DNA of 64,000 bases, taken from assembly GCF_965277665.1 (NCBI RefSeq), contig NZ_OZ255835.1, positions 186,001 through 250,000 on the forward strand, in the 5' to 3' direction. The notes beneath the pieces are model-generated. The model saw nothing but the letters and a program-made list of their open reading frames with translations, was not told the DNA's origin and searched no databases. This DNA comes from Lichenicoccus sp965277665 (GTDB lineage: Bacteria; Pseudomonadota; Alphaproteobacteria; Acetobacterales; Acetobacteraceae). The translations under genes were made by a program, and so were the position numbers. How positions within the stretch are numbered: position 1 is the stretch's first letter; each line of letters opens with the position of its first letter. Below, in pieces: positions 37,501-47,105 of this stretch.

Positions 37501-38888
37501 GCGCAGGCTCTCTCCCGTAAGAGTGTTCCGGTCAGTGAATTGGTGCGCATCGCCTCGATCGTCACCATGGCCTGGGTGCCGATCAGGGTTTCGGGGCCGG
37601 CGGCGTGCACGGCCTGCAGCCAGGGCGAGCGGCCGCCGATCTGGCCCGGGTAGCGGCCGCGGCCGGTGAACAGCACCGGGACGCGCGTCCCGACGCTGGC
37701 CGCATTGAAGCCGTCCTGCTGCTCGCGGATGAGCGCCTGCAGCCGCTGCAGGCGTTCGTCCTTGATGGCCTCCGGCGCCGCATGGCCGGCGCCCGCGGCC
37801 GGCGTGCCCGGCCTGGGCGAGTATTTGAAGGAGAAGGCCTGCGCGAAGCCGATATCGCGCACCAGGGCGAGCGTCGCGTCGAAATCCGCCTCGGTCTCGC
37901 CGGGATGGCCCACGATGAAATCCGACGACAGCGCGAGGTCGGCGCGCGCCCGGCGCAGCCGGTCCACCAGGGCGCGATACGACGCGGCGTCATGGCCGCG
38001 ACGCATCGCCGCCAGCATGCGGTCGGAGCCGGACTGGACCGGCAGGTGCAGGAACGGCATCAGCGCCGGCAGGCTGCCATGCGCCGCGATCAGCGCCTCG
38101 TCCATGTCGCGCGGGTGCGAGGTCGTGTAGCGCAGGCGGGCGAGGCCGGGGATGTCCGAGAGCGCGCGCAGCAGCCGGGCGAGGCTCCAGATGCGCCCGT
38201 CCGGACCCTCGCCGTGATAGGCATTCACGTTCTGGCCGAGCAGCGTGATCTCGCGCACGCCCTGTCGTGCCATCAGGCGGGCTTCCGCCAGCACCGAGAC
38301 CGCCGGGCGGCTGGCTTCGGCGCCGCGCGTGTACGGCACCACGCAGAACGAGCAGAACTTGTCGCAGCCTTCCTGCACGGTGAGGAAGGCGGTGACGCCG
38401 CCTGGGAGCTGCGGGCCGGTCGCGTCGGGCAGGAAGTCGAATTTCTGCTCGGCGGGGAAATCGGTCTCGATCACGGCGCCTGCGGCACGCGCCGCGCGCG
38501 CCACCATCTCGGGCAGCCGGTGGTAGGTCTGCGGGCCGAGCACGATGTCGACATAGGGCGCGCGGGCCAGGATCTCGCGCCCCTCCGCCTGCGCCACGCA
38601 GCCGGCGACGGCGAGGATGGTGTCCTGCCCGGCCTCGGCGCGCGCCTGCTTGATTGCGCGCAGGCGCCCGAGTTCGGAAAACACCTTCTCGGCCGCGCGG
38701 TCGCGGATATGGCAGGTATTGAGGATCACCATGTCCGCCGTCGCGGCGCTCTCGGCCGGCGCATAGCCGAGCGGGCGCAGCACGTCGGCCATGCGCGCGC
38801 TGTCATAGACGTTCATCTGGCAGCCCCACGTGATGATGTGGAGCAGCTTCGGTGCGGCGGCGGGAGCGGGCAGGGAAGTGGCATTCAT
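37497..38888 (-). CDS. miaB: tRNA-2-methylthio-N6-dimethylallyladenosine synthase
   Basis: Radical SAM methylthiotransferase for A37 of tRNAs reading U-starting codons. The N-terminal UPF0004 domain has cysteines in WGCQMNVYDSARM, ILNTCHIRD and AVAGCVAQ (one Fe-S cluster). The radical SAM cluster is in EGCDKFCSFCVVPYTRG, and a C-terminal TRAM domain follows. The 463-residue length is normal. The 200 bp upstream, toward plsC, contain no convincing gene. Confidence 0.95.
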   Translation of the reverse strand: MNATSLPAPAAAPKLLHIITWGCQMNVYDSARMADVLRPLGYAPAESAATADMVILNTCHIRDRAAEKVFSELGRLRAIKQARAEAGQDTILAVAGCVAQAEGREILARAPYVDIVLGPQTYHRLPEMVARAARAAGAVIETDFPAEQKFDFLPDATGPQLPGGVTAFLTVQEGCDKFCSFCVVPYTRGAEASRPAVSVLAEARLMARQGVREITLLGQNVNAYHGEGPDGRIWSLARLLRALSDIPGLARLRYTTSHPRDMDEALIAAHGSLPALMPFLHLPVQSGSDRMLAAMRRGHDAASYRALVDRLRRARADLALSSDFIVGHPGETEADFDATLALVRDIGFAQAFSFKYSPRPGTPAAGAGHAAPEAIKDERLQRLQALIREQQDGFNAASVGTRVPVLFTGRGRYPGQIGGRSPWLQAVHAAGPETLIGTQAMVTIEAMRTNSLTGTLLRERACA

Positions 38889-39088
38889 CTGAGCAGCGGT
38901 CCGGCAGCGGACGGGTCAATCCCGTTCTCTGCCGGAGCAATCCGGGTTGACCGCTCAGAGGTCAAGGGCGGCTCATTTCGTCATGCGGGGCGTCATGCTG
39001 GCGAAGCGGTCGCGGGCAAACCAACGCACGGCGGCATCCGACGGCAGGTCATGCGATGGCTGGTTTCCTGGGCCCGGGTTCGGAACGA

Positions 39089-40258
39089 TCAGGCAAAGGA
39101 AGCCGTGGGTTTGTCAAGCACGGAATGCCCGGGGCGGAGGGATCGGCCGGCCTGCCGGTCCGCCGCGGCGGCGACCGGGCGGGGCGAGGCCCCGGGTGCC
39201 GGCACCGAAACCGGCACCGGGCGATTCTGGCGCAGCTCCGCGGCGCCGGCGGCCACCGCGTTCCAGGTTGCCTGGGCCAGTGCCTTGCGCGTCGGGAAGT
39301 CCGCCGGATCGAGCGGGGCATGCAGCAGGATGGTCGCGCGCATCGTCCGCCACTGCGCCAGCTGCCAGAAATGCGACGCCAGATCCATGTCGCCATACCA
39401 GGAGAACACCGGCCGGCGGGCATGGTTGACCGGCAACCCCGCCAGGCGGTCATAGACCACAGAGACCGGCTGCACGAGCGGACGGATCGCGTTCGCGGCC
39501 TGCAGGCCGGAGGGCTTGGCGGCGGCGAAGAACGAGGAATGGAAGGCGAGCACCCGTGCGCCGTCCGAACTGGTGCCCTCGGGGAACAGGATCAGGTCGT
39601 CGCCGGCGCCGAGCCGGTGGCGCATCGCGTCGCGCTCACGTCCGGTGGTGCCGCGCTGGCGGCTGACGAAGATGGTGCGGCCCAGGCGGGCGACCTGGCC
39701 CACCACCGGCCAGTGGCTGACATCGTCCTTGGAGACGAAGCAGGCCAGCAGCCGGCCGCCCAGCACCGGCACGTCGAGCCAGGAGGAATGGTTGGAGGCA
39801 TAGACGACAGGCCGCTCGCCGACCTTGCCGGCCGCCTCGCCCAGCACCCGCACCTGCAGTCCGAGCAGGCGGCACACGACGCTCCAGTAGGTCCGCGCGA
39901 AGCCGGCCTTGCCGCGTCCCGGCATGCCGAGCAGCGCCGACTGCACCACGCCGCAGAACCCGGTCCAGGCGATGATGACGATCCCGCGCCGGATGACCCG
40001 GATGCGCCGCAGGATGCGCCGGGCGGGCGGCAGCCGGGCCGGATGATCGCCCGGATGGTCGAAGCTCGGCGGCGTGCCGATCCGCGTGCCCGGTCCCGCT
40101 ACCCCGAGCTGGGGCGCCGGGAGTCGGGGTGTCCGGAGTTGGGGCGCCAGGAGCTGGGGCGCCAGGAGGTCGGGGACACCGTTCTGCCCGGATCGCCGGC
40201 CGAGCCGGCGTGGAATGGCCTGCATCGGCTCGACATAGCCCGAAGCCCGGAGGGCCAC
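39089..40258 (-). CDS. plsC: 1-acyl-sn-glycerol-3-phosphate acyltransferase
   Basis: Acylates lysophosphatidate to phosphatidate at the inner membrane. The acyltransferase motifs are NHSSWLD (HX4D) and FPEGTSSDG, with a hydrophobic helix (IVIIAWTGFCGVV) before them. The first ~80 residues are an unusual extension containing a 15-bp tandem repeat that gives LAPQL-like units. The true start may be downstream of it: the GTG at 40258 has no clear ribosome site, and an ATG at 40225 (MQAIPRR) is an alternative. C-terminal Ala/Pro-rich tail is unconserved. Confidence 0.85.
   Translation of the reverse strand: MALRASGYVEPMQAIPRRLGRRSGQNGVPDLLAPQLLAPQLRTPRLPAPQLGVAGPGTRIGTPPSFDHPGDHPARLPPARRILRRIRVIRRGIVIIAWTGFCGVVQSALLGMPGRGKAGFARTYWSVVCRLLGLQVRVLGEAAGKVGERPVVYASNHSSWLDVPVLGGRLLACFVSKDDVSHWPVVGQVARLGRTIFVSRQRGTTGRERDAMRHRLGAGDDLILFPEGTSSDGARVLAFHSSFFAAAKPSGLQAANAIRPLVQPVSVVYDRLAGLPVNHARRPVFSWYGDMDLASHFWQLAQWRTMRATILLHAPLDPADFPTRKALAQATWNAVAAGAAELRQNRPVPVSVPAPGASPRPVAAAADRQAGRSLRPGHSVLDKPTASFA
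40109..40168. repeat. 15-bp tandem repeat in the 5' part of plsC
   Basis: Four units of a 15-bp repeat, for example CTGGGGCGCCAGGAG, with a few substitutions, encoding repeated Leu-Xaa-Pro-Gln-like units on the minus strand. It is in a region whose translation start is uncertain. Confidence 0.88.
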
Positions 40259-40424
40259 AATCTGCCGGGCCGGGCGCGCCCGCCTGCGATATCGTCTAGG
40301 ATGACTGCTGGTATCGCTTGCGCCGGGTCATCCGGAACCGGCAGGTTCCGGCTTCCTCTGCAGTCGAGATACGATCCTGCCTGCCTGCCGCTTCCGAGAC
40401 CTCGCAAGGATCGCCCTGCTGCCG

Positions 40425-42269
40425 ATGGCAGGCTCGCTGTGCCTGCAGCCGGCCCTGGCCGCCGATCCGCAACCCTACAAGACCACCATCGCCAAGACCG
40501 GCAATGCGGCGCTCGATGCGGCGCTGTCGGCCTCCTCGAGCCTGCTCGCGCTGCAGAAGCTGCATCCGGTGGGACCCTTCGCCCTGTCCGGTCGGGCACG
40601 TGCCGACTACGCGCGCCTGCGCACCGCCCTGGAGAGCTTCGGCTACTATGCCGGCACCGTCACGATCAGCGTCGCCGGCCATCCGGGCGACGATCCGGGG
40701 TTGCCCGACGCGCTGGCCGCAATCCCCAAGGGGCAGACCGCCCCGATCCGGCTCTCCTTCACGCTGGGTGCGCAATTCACCCTCGGCCGCGTGACCCTCG
40801 ACGATCCGGACCACGAGGCGCTGGCGCCGGCCGCCCGCAAGGCGTTCGGCCTCGCATCCGGGCAGCCGGCCATCGCCGCCGACGTGCTGGCGGCGCAGGG
40901 GCGGCTGCTCGGCGCGCTGCGCGAGGACGGGCATGCGCTCGCCGAAGTCGCGCCGCCGGTCACCATCCTGCGGCAGCACGAGCGGACCATCGACGTCGCC
41001 TACAGCGTGCATGAAGGGCCGCGGGTCGATATCGGCACCATCAGCCTGGACGGGCTGAAACGGGTCAACGAGGAGTTCATCCGCCGTCGGCTGCTGCTGC
41101 ATCCGGGGCAGCTCTACCAGCCCAGCGCCATCGAGGCGGCGCGGCAGGACCTCGCTTCGGTGGGCGTGTTCTCGGATGTCGCGGTGCGCACCGGTCTGGG
41201 TCCTGACGGGAAGCAGCTGCAGCCGGACGGCCGCATCCCGCTGGTGTTCGACTTCACCGAGGGTGCGCGCCACACCGTCTCGGCGCAGGTCGGCTATTCG
41301 ACCGATCTCGGTGGCAGCGCCGGTGTCACCTGGACGCACCACAACCTGTTCGGCAATGCCGAGCAGCTCGACCTCACGGCGCTCGTCACCGGCCTCGGCG
41401 GCTCGGCGGAGCAGGGGCTCGGCTACGATGTCTATGCCAACCTCAACAAGCCGGACTTCTGGCATCGCGACCAGAGCCTGGTGGTGCGCGTCGAGGGCCT
41501 CAAGCAGGACCTGGAGGCCTACGACCAGACCGCCCTGCTGGTGCGCGTGGGTCTCAACCGCAAGCTGTCGACGCACTGGAGTGTCGCCGCCGGCATCGGC
41601 GCCGAGCAGGAGCAGATCATCCAGGAGGGGGTCACCCGCGACTACACGCTGGCCTCGATCCCGCTGAGCGCCAGCTTCGACAGTACCGATCTCGCCAATC
41701 CGCTCGATCCCGCGACGCACGGCATACGCGCCTCGCTCGGCGCGGCGCCCACGGAATCGTTCGTGAACGGCAGCGCCTTCTTCACCATCCTGCAGGCCAC
41801 CGGCGCCACCTACTACGACCTCGCCCACCTCGGACTGACCAGTCCCGGCCGCAGCGTGATTGCGGTGCGCGCCACCGTCGGCAGCGTGCAGGGCGCCTCG
41901 ACCTTTGAGCTGCCGCCGGACCAGCGCCTCTATGCGGGCGGCAGCTCCACCGTCCGCGGCTTCAAGTACCAGGGGGTCGGACCGCAGTTCCCGGACGGCA
42001 ATCCGGTCGGCGGCACCGCGCTCGATGCGGCGAGCTTCGAGTTCCGCCAGCGCCTGTTCAAGAGCTTCGGGGCGGCGGCGTTCGTGGATGCCGGGCAGGT
42101 CGCCAGCAACTCGGCGCCGTTCGAGGGCACGCTGCGGGTGGGTGCCGGCGTCGGCGCCCGCTACTACACCCCGATCGGGCCGATCCGGCTCGATGTCGCG
42201 GTGCCGCTGAACAAGCCGCCCGGCGGCGACAGCTTCGAGCTCTATATCGGCCTCGGAGAGACGTTTTGA
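40425..42269 (+). CDS. tamA: TamA-like outer-membrane assembly protein (Omp85 family)
   Basis: Outer-membrane partner of TamB in the translocation and assembly module. POTRA-like segments occupy about residues 30-260 (RVDIGTISLDGLKRVNEEFIRRRL), then a BamA/TamA beta-barrel with the VRGF-type motif in STVRGFKYQG and a C-terminal GLGETF. At the ATG the signal peptide is very short (MAGSLCLQPALAA). The frame is open upstream with text RFRDLARIALLP that would complete a normal signal peptide, but without an ATG, GTG or TTG, so a non-standard start is possible. Confidence 0.88.
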   Translation: MAGSLCLQPALAADPQPYKTTIAKTGNAALDAALSASSSLLALQKLHPVGPFALSGRARADYARLRTALESFGYYAGTVTISVAGHPGDDPGLPDALAAIPKGQTAPIRLSFTLGAQFTLGRVTLDDPDHEALAPAARKAFGLASGQPAIAADVLAAQGRLLGALREDGHALAEVAPPVTILRQHERTIDVAYSVHEGPRVDIGTISLDGLKRVNEEFIRRRLLLHPGQLYQPSAIEAARQDLASVGVFSDVAVRTGLGPDGKQLQPDGRIPLVFDFTEGARHTVSAQVGYSTDLGGSAGVTWTHHNLFGNAEQLDLTALVTGLGGSAEQGLGYDVYANLNKPDFWHRDQSLVVRVEGLKQDLEAYDQTALLVRVGLNRKLSTHWSVAAGIGAEQEQIIQEGVTRDYTLASIPLSASFDSTDLANPLDPATHGIRASLGAAPTESFVNGSAFFTILQATGATYYDLAHLGLTSPGRSVIAVRATVGSVQGASTFELPPDQRLYAGGSSTVRGFKYQGVGPQFPDGNPVGGTALDAASFEFRQRLFKSFGAAAFVDAGQVASNSAPFEGTLRVGAGVGARYYTPIGPIRLDVAVPLNKPPGGDSFELYIGLGETF

Positions 42270-45200
42270 TGGCCGACGCAAACCCCGCGAGCGGCCGCCG
42301 CCTGCGCCGCATCGTGCTCTGGCTCGCCGGGCTGCTGGTCGCGGCACCGCTGGCGCTCATCGCGCTCGCCCTCGCGGTGCTGCTGGTCGGTGCCAATACC
42401 GGCCCCGGCCGTCGCCTGATCGAGCAGCAGGCGGCGTCGCTGAGCGGCGGCCTGGTGACGCTGACCGGCCTCGGTGGCCGCTTCCCGGACGAGCTCCGCG
42501 TCGCCCATGTCGAGGTGCACGACCATCTCGGCACCTGGCTCACGCTGGACGGCATCCGGCTCGACTGGCATCCGCTGGCGCTGCTCGGCCGCAGCGCCCG
42601 CATCGACCTCGCCTCGATCGACCGCATCGCGGTGGCGCGCAAACCGGTGCCGGACCCGAACGCGAAGCCAGCACCGCCCGCGAAGTCCGGCGGCAGCTCG
42701 GTCCCGAACTTCGCCATCGACCTGCGCGCCCTGCATGTCGGCGCGCTGGAGGTGGCGGCTCCGGTGACCGGGTTCGCGGCCGATGTGGGCATAGACGGGC
42801 ATGTGCAGGTGGCCGGGATCGCGCCGCTGCTGTCAGGCGTCTCGGTGGCGACGTTGCCGGACAGCGACATCGCACTCGACGTGCGGCGCCTGGATCATCC
42901 GGGCGCGGTCTCGCTCACCACCGTGACGACGGCCGACCGGCTCGGGCTGCACCTGCGCGCCGACGACCCGCAGGGTGGCATGGTGGCGGCACTCGCGGCC
43001 TTGCCGATGCTCGATCCGCTGACCCTGTCGCTCGATCTCGACGGCCCGCGCAACGCCAGCGCGGTCGATCTTGCGCTGCATGCCGGGCCGGTCACGCTGG
43101 CAGCGCGCGGCACCGCCGACCTGCTGACCCGGCATTTCGACCTGCGCACCACCGGGCGGGCGCCGGCGATGGCGCCGCGTCCGGGGATCGCCTGGAACGG
43201 GCTGTCGCTGGATGCGCATGTGTCCGGCACGCCGACCGCGCCGGCGGGAAGCGGCCGGCTGGTGCTCGACAACCTGACGGCACCCCGCGTCGGGCTGAGC
43301 CGCCTCACCGCGGACTTCACCGGCGAGGCCCCGAACGCCGAGAAGGGGGGTGGTGCGGCCATCGGACCCGCCACGCTGCATGCGGTGCTGGACGGGCTGC
43401 GCATCCCCGGCCCGCGTCCGGCCCTGCTGGCGCAGTCGCCGGTGATCCTCGATGCCACCCTGCATGACGAGCAGCCGGGGCGTCCGGTCGATTTGACCAT
43501 CTTCCACGACCTCGCGCAGATCCGGGGCCGCGTCTTCCTGGCCCCCGCGCTGCACGGCCATCTCGGCATCACCCTGCCGCAGCTCGCACCCCTGGCCGAG
43601 ATGGGCGGCGTCGCACTCGACGGCCATGCCGCGATCGGCGCCGATTTCGAGCAGCGGGCCGGCGCCGAGATCCTGGGCCTGGGCGGCACGGTGGCCATCA
43701 CCGGCGGCCAGCCGCAGGCGGTCGGGCTGATCGGCCAGGCCGGCCGGATCGCGCTCACCGCCTCGCTCGCCGGCCAGACCGTGCGCGTGTACGGCCTCAC
43801 CGTGGATGGAAGCGCGCTGCATCTGGACGCATCCGGCTCCGACCTCGCCAGCATCCTCGACCTGCACGCCAGCCTGCGCCTGCCCGACCTGCAGGCGGCG
43901 CTGCCGACCCTGCGCGGCACGCTCGGGCTGCAAGCCGGCGTGCATGGTCCGCTCGACGATCTCGCGGCCTCGGTGCGCGCCGACGGCGATGTCGGCTCCA
44001 ACATCATCCCGCAAGGGCCGCTGCGGCTGGCGCTCGATGCCACCCACCTGCCGAAGGCGCCCGAGGGCCGGATCACCCTGGACGGCACGCTCGACAGCGC
44101 GCCGCTGACGCTGGCGGCCAACGTGGCGCGGTCGGCGGCGGGCGCCACCCACGTGACGCTGGACCGGCTCGGCTGGAAGAGTGCCACCGGCCGCGCCGAC
44201 ATGACGCTGCCGGCGGGTGCGAGGCTGCCGCTCGGCACGCTCGACATACGCATGACCCGCCTGGCCGATCTCAGCCGGATCGCCGGCCAGGCGATCAGCG
44301 GCAGCCTCAAGGCGCTCATCCAGACGCAACAGCCGCCCGGCCAGCCGCATCCTGTGGCGCGCGTCGATCTGTCGGGTTCGCTCGGCGCCAAGGCGGCGCA
44401 TGTCGGGCAACTGGCGCTGCGCGGCACGGTGGTCGATCCGGCCGGCAGCCCGGACATCGACCTTGCGCTGCGCGCCGACCAGATCGCGGCCAGCGGCATC
44501 ACCGGCCATGCCCGGATGACCGCGAAGGGGCCGCAGACGGCGCTGGGCGTGGTGCTCGGGGGCGCCTTCGAGCATGTCGCGGGTGCCCCCGCCAGCATCG
44601 ATACCGCACTCATCCTGGACCTGCCCGGAAAGCATGTGCAGGTGACGCGCCTGGCCGCGACGGCGAAGGGCGAGGCGCTGCGGCTGCTCGGACCGGCGCG
44701 GATCGGCTTCGGGGCGCCGATCGCGGTCGACCATCTGCGCGCTTCGCTGGCGGCCGCCGGCGGCATGGGGGCGCCGGCCCTGCTCGACATTGCCGGCCAG
44801 GTCAGCCCGCGGCTCGATCTCACCGCCTCGCTGGCTAATGTCACGCCCGCCCTGGCAAAGCCGTTCGCCCCGAGCCTGGATGCGACCGGCGTGATCGCGC
44901 TGCAGGCGCGGCTGACCGGTAGCACCGCCAGGCCGAGCGGCACCGTCACGCTCACCGCTCGCAACCTGCATCTGCGCACCGGTCCCGGCGCCTCGCTGCC
45001 GCCGGGCACACTCGATGCCAGGGCGGTGCTCGCCGCCGGAGCCGCCCGGATCGCAGCAAGGCTCGATGCCGGCCGGCAGATCGCGCTGGCGCTGGACGGC
45101 ACCGCGCCGGTCAGCGCCGCCGGCGCGCTCGGCCTGCGTGCCCGCGGCAATATCGACCTGGCGGTGGCCAACGCGGTGCTGGGGGCGGAGGGACGCCAGG

Positions 45201-46447
45201 CCGGCGGCGAGCTGGCCCTCGATTTGGGCGTCAGCGGCACCGTGCAGGCGCCGCGGCTGGATGGCACCATCCGGCTGGACCACGGCCAGATCCAGGATTT
45301 CGCACAGGGCGTGCGGCTGACCGACATCGCGGCGCTGATCGCCGCACGCGGCCAGAGCATCAGCATCGAGCGTTTCGTGGCGCATGCCGGCGACGGCACG
45401 CTGGAGGCCTCGGGCACCGTCGGCGCGCTGCTGCCCGGGCTGCCGGTCGACCTGCACCTGACTGCGCATCACGCGCGTCCGCTGGCGAGCGACCTGCTGA
45501 CCGCGGTGCTGGATATGGACATCACCGCCAAGGGGCAGGCGCAGTCTCGCCTGGACATCGCCGGCACGGTGACCATCGACAGCGCGTCCATCAACATCCC
45601 GAACAGCCTGCCGGCCTCGGTGGCGACGCTCGACGTGATCCGGCCCGGCGAGACCCCGCCGCCGCCGGCGAGTGCCGCCGGCAGCCGGGTCATCGGGCTC
45701 GACATGGCGGTGAACTCGCCCGGCCAGATCTTCGTGCGCGGGCACGGGCTGGACGCGGAGATGGCCGGCCGCCTGCATGTCGGCGGCACCACCACGGCGC
45801 CGCAGGTCAGCGGCGGCTTCGACATGCGGCGCGGCACCTTCAGCCTGGCCGGCGTGACGCTCACCTTCACCCGGGGGCGCGTCGGCTTCAACGGCGCCGG
45901 GGTGACCAACGCGATCGACCCGTCGCTGGACTTCACCGCGGAGAGCTTCGTGGACGCCGATGTGGCAAAGCTCAACATCGGCGGCTATGCGTCGGCGCCG
46001 AAGATCACGCTGTCCTCGAACCCGCCCTTGCCGCAGGACCAGGTGCTGGCGCTGATCCTGTTCCAGCAGACCACGACCAAGCTGAGCACGACGCAGCTTG
46101 CGAGCCTGGCCGCGGCGCTGGCCGAACTGAGCGGCGGCGGCAGCGGCGGCGGCGTGCTGGATACCGTGCGCGGCACCCTCGGGCTGGACCGGCTGTCGAT
46201 CGGCAGCGGCGGCGCCAACACCTCCGGTGCGAGCGTGGAGGCCGGCAAGTATGTGGCAAAGGGCGTCTATGTCGGCGCGCGGCAGGCCACGTCCGGCTCG
46301 GGCACCCAGGCGCAGGTGCAGATCGACCTGACCCGGCGCCTCAAGCTCGACACGGTGGTCGGCACCGGCGGCCAGGTCACCGGCACCACCACGCCGGAGA
46401 ACGATCCGGGCAGCAGTGTGGGGTTGAAGTACCAGTTCCAGTATTGA
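42269..46447 (+). CDS. tamB: TamB-like translocation and assembly module protein
   Basis: A 1,392-residue inner-membrane-anchored, beta-helical protein that spans the periplasm and works with TamA in outer-membrane protein assembly and lipid transport. An N-terminal membrane helix (LWLAGLLVAAPLALIALAL) is followed by a long repetitive beta-rich region and the conserved C-terminal DUF490 domain (GGFDMRRGTFSLAGVTLTF, FTRGRVGF, QVLALILFQQ) ending VGLKYQFQY. Its ATG overlaps the tamA stop (TGATG). The stop is directly followed by repeat B3. Confidence 0.92.
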   Translation: MADANPASGRRLRRIVLWLAGLLVAAPLALIALALAVLLVGANTGPGRRLIEQQAASLSGGLVTLTGLGGRFPDELRVAHVEVHDHLGTWLTLDGIRLDWHPLALLGRSARIDLASIDRIAVARKPVPDPNAKPAPPAKSGGSSVPNFAIDLRALHVGALEVAAPVTGFAADVGIDGHVQVAGIAPLLSGVSVATLPDSDIALDVRRLDHPGAVSLTTVTTADRLGLHLRADDPQGGMVAALAALPMLDPLTLSLDLDGPRNASAVDLALHAGPVTLAARGTADLLTRHFDLRTTGRAPAMAPRPGIAWNGLSLDAHVSGTPTAPAGSGRLVLDNLTAPRVGLSRLTADFTGEAPNAEKGGGAAIGPATLHAVLDGLRIPGPRPALLAQSPVILDATLHDEQPGRPVDLTIFHDLAQIRGRVFLAPALHGHLGITLPQLAPLAEMGGVALDGHAAIGADFEQRAGAEILGLGGTVAITGGQPQAVGLIGQAGRIALTASLAGQTVRVYGLTVDGSALHLDASGSDLASILDLHASLRLPDLQAALPTLRGTLGLQAGVHGPLDDLAASVRADGDVGSNIIPQGPLRLALDATHLPKAPEGRITLDGTLDSAPLTLAANVARSAAGATHVTLDRLGWKSATGRADMTLPAGARLPLGTLDIRMTRLADLSRIAGQAISGSLKALIQTQQPPGQPHPVARVDLSGSLGAKAAHVGQLALRGTVVDPAGSPDIDLALRADQIAASGITGHARMTAKGPQTALGVVLGGAFEHVAGAPASIDTALILDLPGKHVQVTRLAATAKGEALRLLGPARIGFGAPIAVDHLRASLAAAGGMGAPALLDIAGQVSPRLDLTASLANVTPALAKPFAPSLDATGVIALQARLTGSTARPSGTVTLTARNLHLRTGPGASLPPGTLDARAVLAAGAARIAARLDAGRQIALALDGTAPVSAAGALGLRARGNIDLAVANAVLGAEGRQAGGELALDLGVSGTVQAPRLDGTIRLDHGQIQDFAQGVRLTDIAALIAARGQSISIERFVAHAGDGTLEASGTVGALLPGLPVDLHLTAHHARPLASDLLTAVLDMDITAKGQAQSRLDIAGTVTIDSASINIPNSLPASVATLDVIRPGETPPPPASAAGSRVIGLDMAVNSPGQIFVRGHGLDAEMAGRLHVGGTTTAPQVSGGFDMRRGTFSLAGVTLTFTRGRVGFNGAGVTNAIDPSLDFTAESFVDADVAKLNIGGYASAPKITLSSNPPLPQDQVLALILFQQTTTKLSTTQLASLAAALAELSGGGSGGGVLDTVRGTLGLDRLSIGSGGANTSGASVEAGKYVAKGVYVGARQATSGSGTQAQVQIDLTRRLKLDTVVGTGGQVTGTTTPENDPGSSVGLKYQFQY

Positions 46448-46627
46448 AGTTGCTGAAACACCAAGGCCAGGGCGCTGCCCTGGTCCCGCTGGGGCCTTAG
46501 GCCCCAGACCCCGATCCTTATTAAGGAATTGCAAAGGCGAGCCTTTGCTGGGGTCCAGGGGCGAAGCCCTTGGCCTTCACTCGTTGCGCTCCAGAAAACT
46601 CAGGTCCGAGTTTTTCAGCAGGCCGCC
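46448..46627. repeat. family B structured intergenic repeat, copy B3
   Basis: It fills the whole gap between the convergent tamB and creA stops. It contains CAGGGC-GCT-GCCCTG, GGGGCC-TTA-GGCCCC, CCTTATTAAGG, CAAAGGC-GA-GCCTTTG and GGGGC-GAA-GCCCTTGG. The outer ends retain TTGCTGAAAC and TTTTTCAGCAGG. Confidence 0.85.
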
Positions 46628-46628
46628 C

Positions 46629-47105
46629 TCATGGCGCGTCGAGCGGCACCGCCGTGATGCTGTTGTACGGGCTGCCGCCGGTGGTCATCGCCTTGGTGGA
46701 CCAGACCAGGTACAGCAGGACCCGCTTCTGCGCGTCATAGAGGCGGGTCACCCGGATCACCTTGAAGAAGAAACTGCTGCGCTCGTCGAAGACGACCTCG
46801 CTGGGCGGCAGCTCGCCATGCACCACCGGGTGGCCGGTCGACCGGCAGGCGATCGAGAACCGGCTCGGGTCGGTGGCGAGGCCGAGCGAGCCGCGCACGC
46901 CACCGGTCTCGGCATGCGACATGTAGCACGACACGCCCTCGACACGCGGATCGTCATAGCGGTCGACCACGATCTGGTCGTTGCGGCCGAGCAGGCGGAA
47001 GGTGGTGCTGACCGCGCCGATCCGGGTCTGGTCGGCCTGCGCCGGCGGACTGGCGATCCCGCCCGCCAGGACTAGCATCGTTGCGAGAAGCCGGTAACGC
47101 ATCAT
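46629..47105 (-). CDS. creA: CreA family protein
   Basis: A 158-residue periplasmic protein of unknown function. Signal peptide MMRYRLLATMLVLAGGIASPPAQA is followed by the CreA domain: IGAVSTTFRLLGRNDQIVV, CYMSHAETGG and SFFFKVIRVTRLYDA. The ATG at 47105 overlaps the stop of the AIM24-like gene (ATGA). The second ATG (47102) is an alternative start. The biochemical role is not known. Confidence 0.88.
   Translation of the reverse strand: MMRYRLLATMLVLAGGIASPPAQADQTRIGAVSTTFRLLGRNDQIVVDRYDDPRVEGVSCYMSHAETGGVRGSLGLATDPSRFSIACRSTGHPVVHGELPPSEVVFDERSSFFFKVIRVTRLYDAQKRVLLYLVWSTKAMTTGGSPYNSITAVPLDAP

Noticed and set aside
38889..39088. A possible small gene between plsC and miaB on the minus strand
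   Set aside because: An open frame ending RFASMTPRMTK exists but has no start codon with a ribosome site, and its sequence overlaps the plsC end; not supported.
42833..46534. A 1,233-codon minus-strand frame opposite tamB
   Set aside because: Shadow frame in GC-rich DNA: very rich in Arg, Gln, Gly and His and without any motif; tamB on the other strand is clear from end to end.
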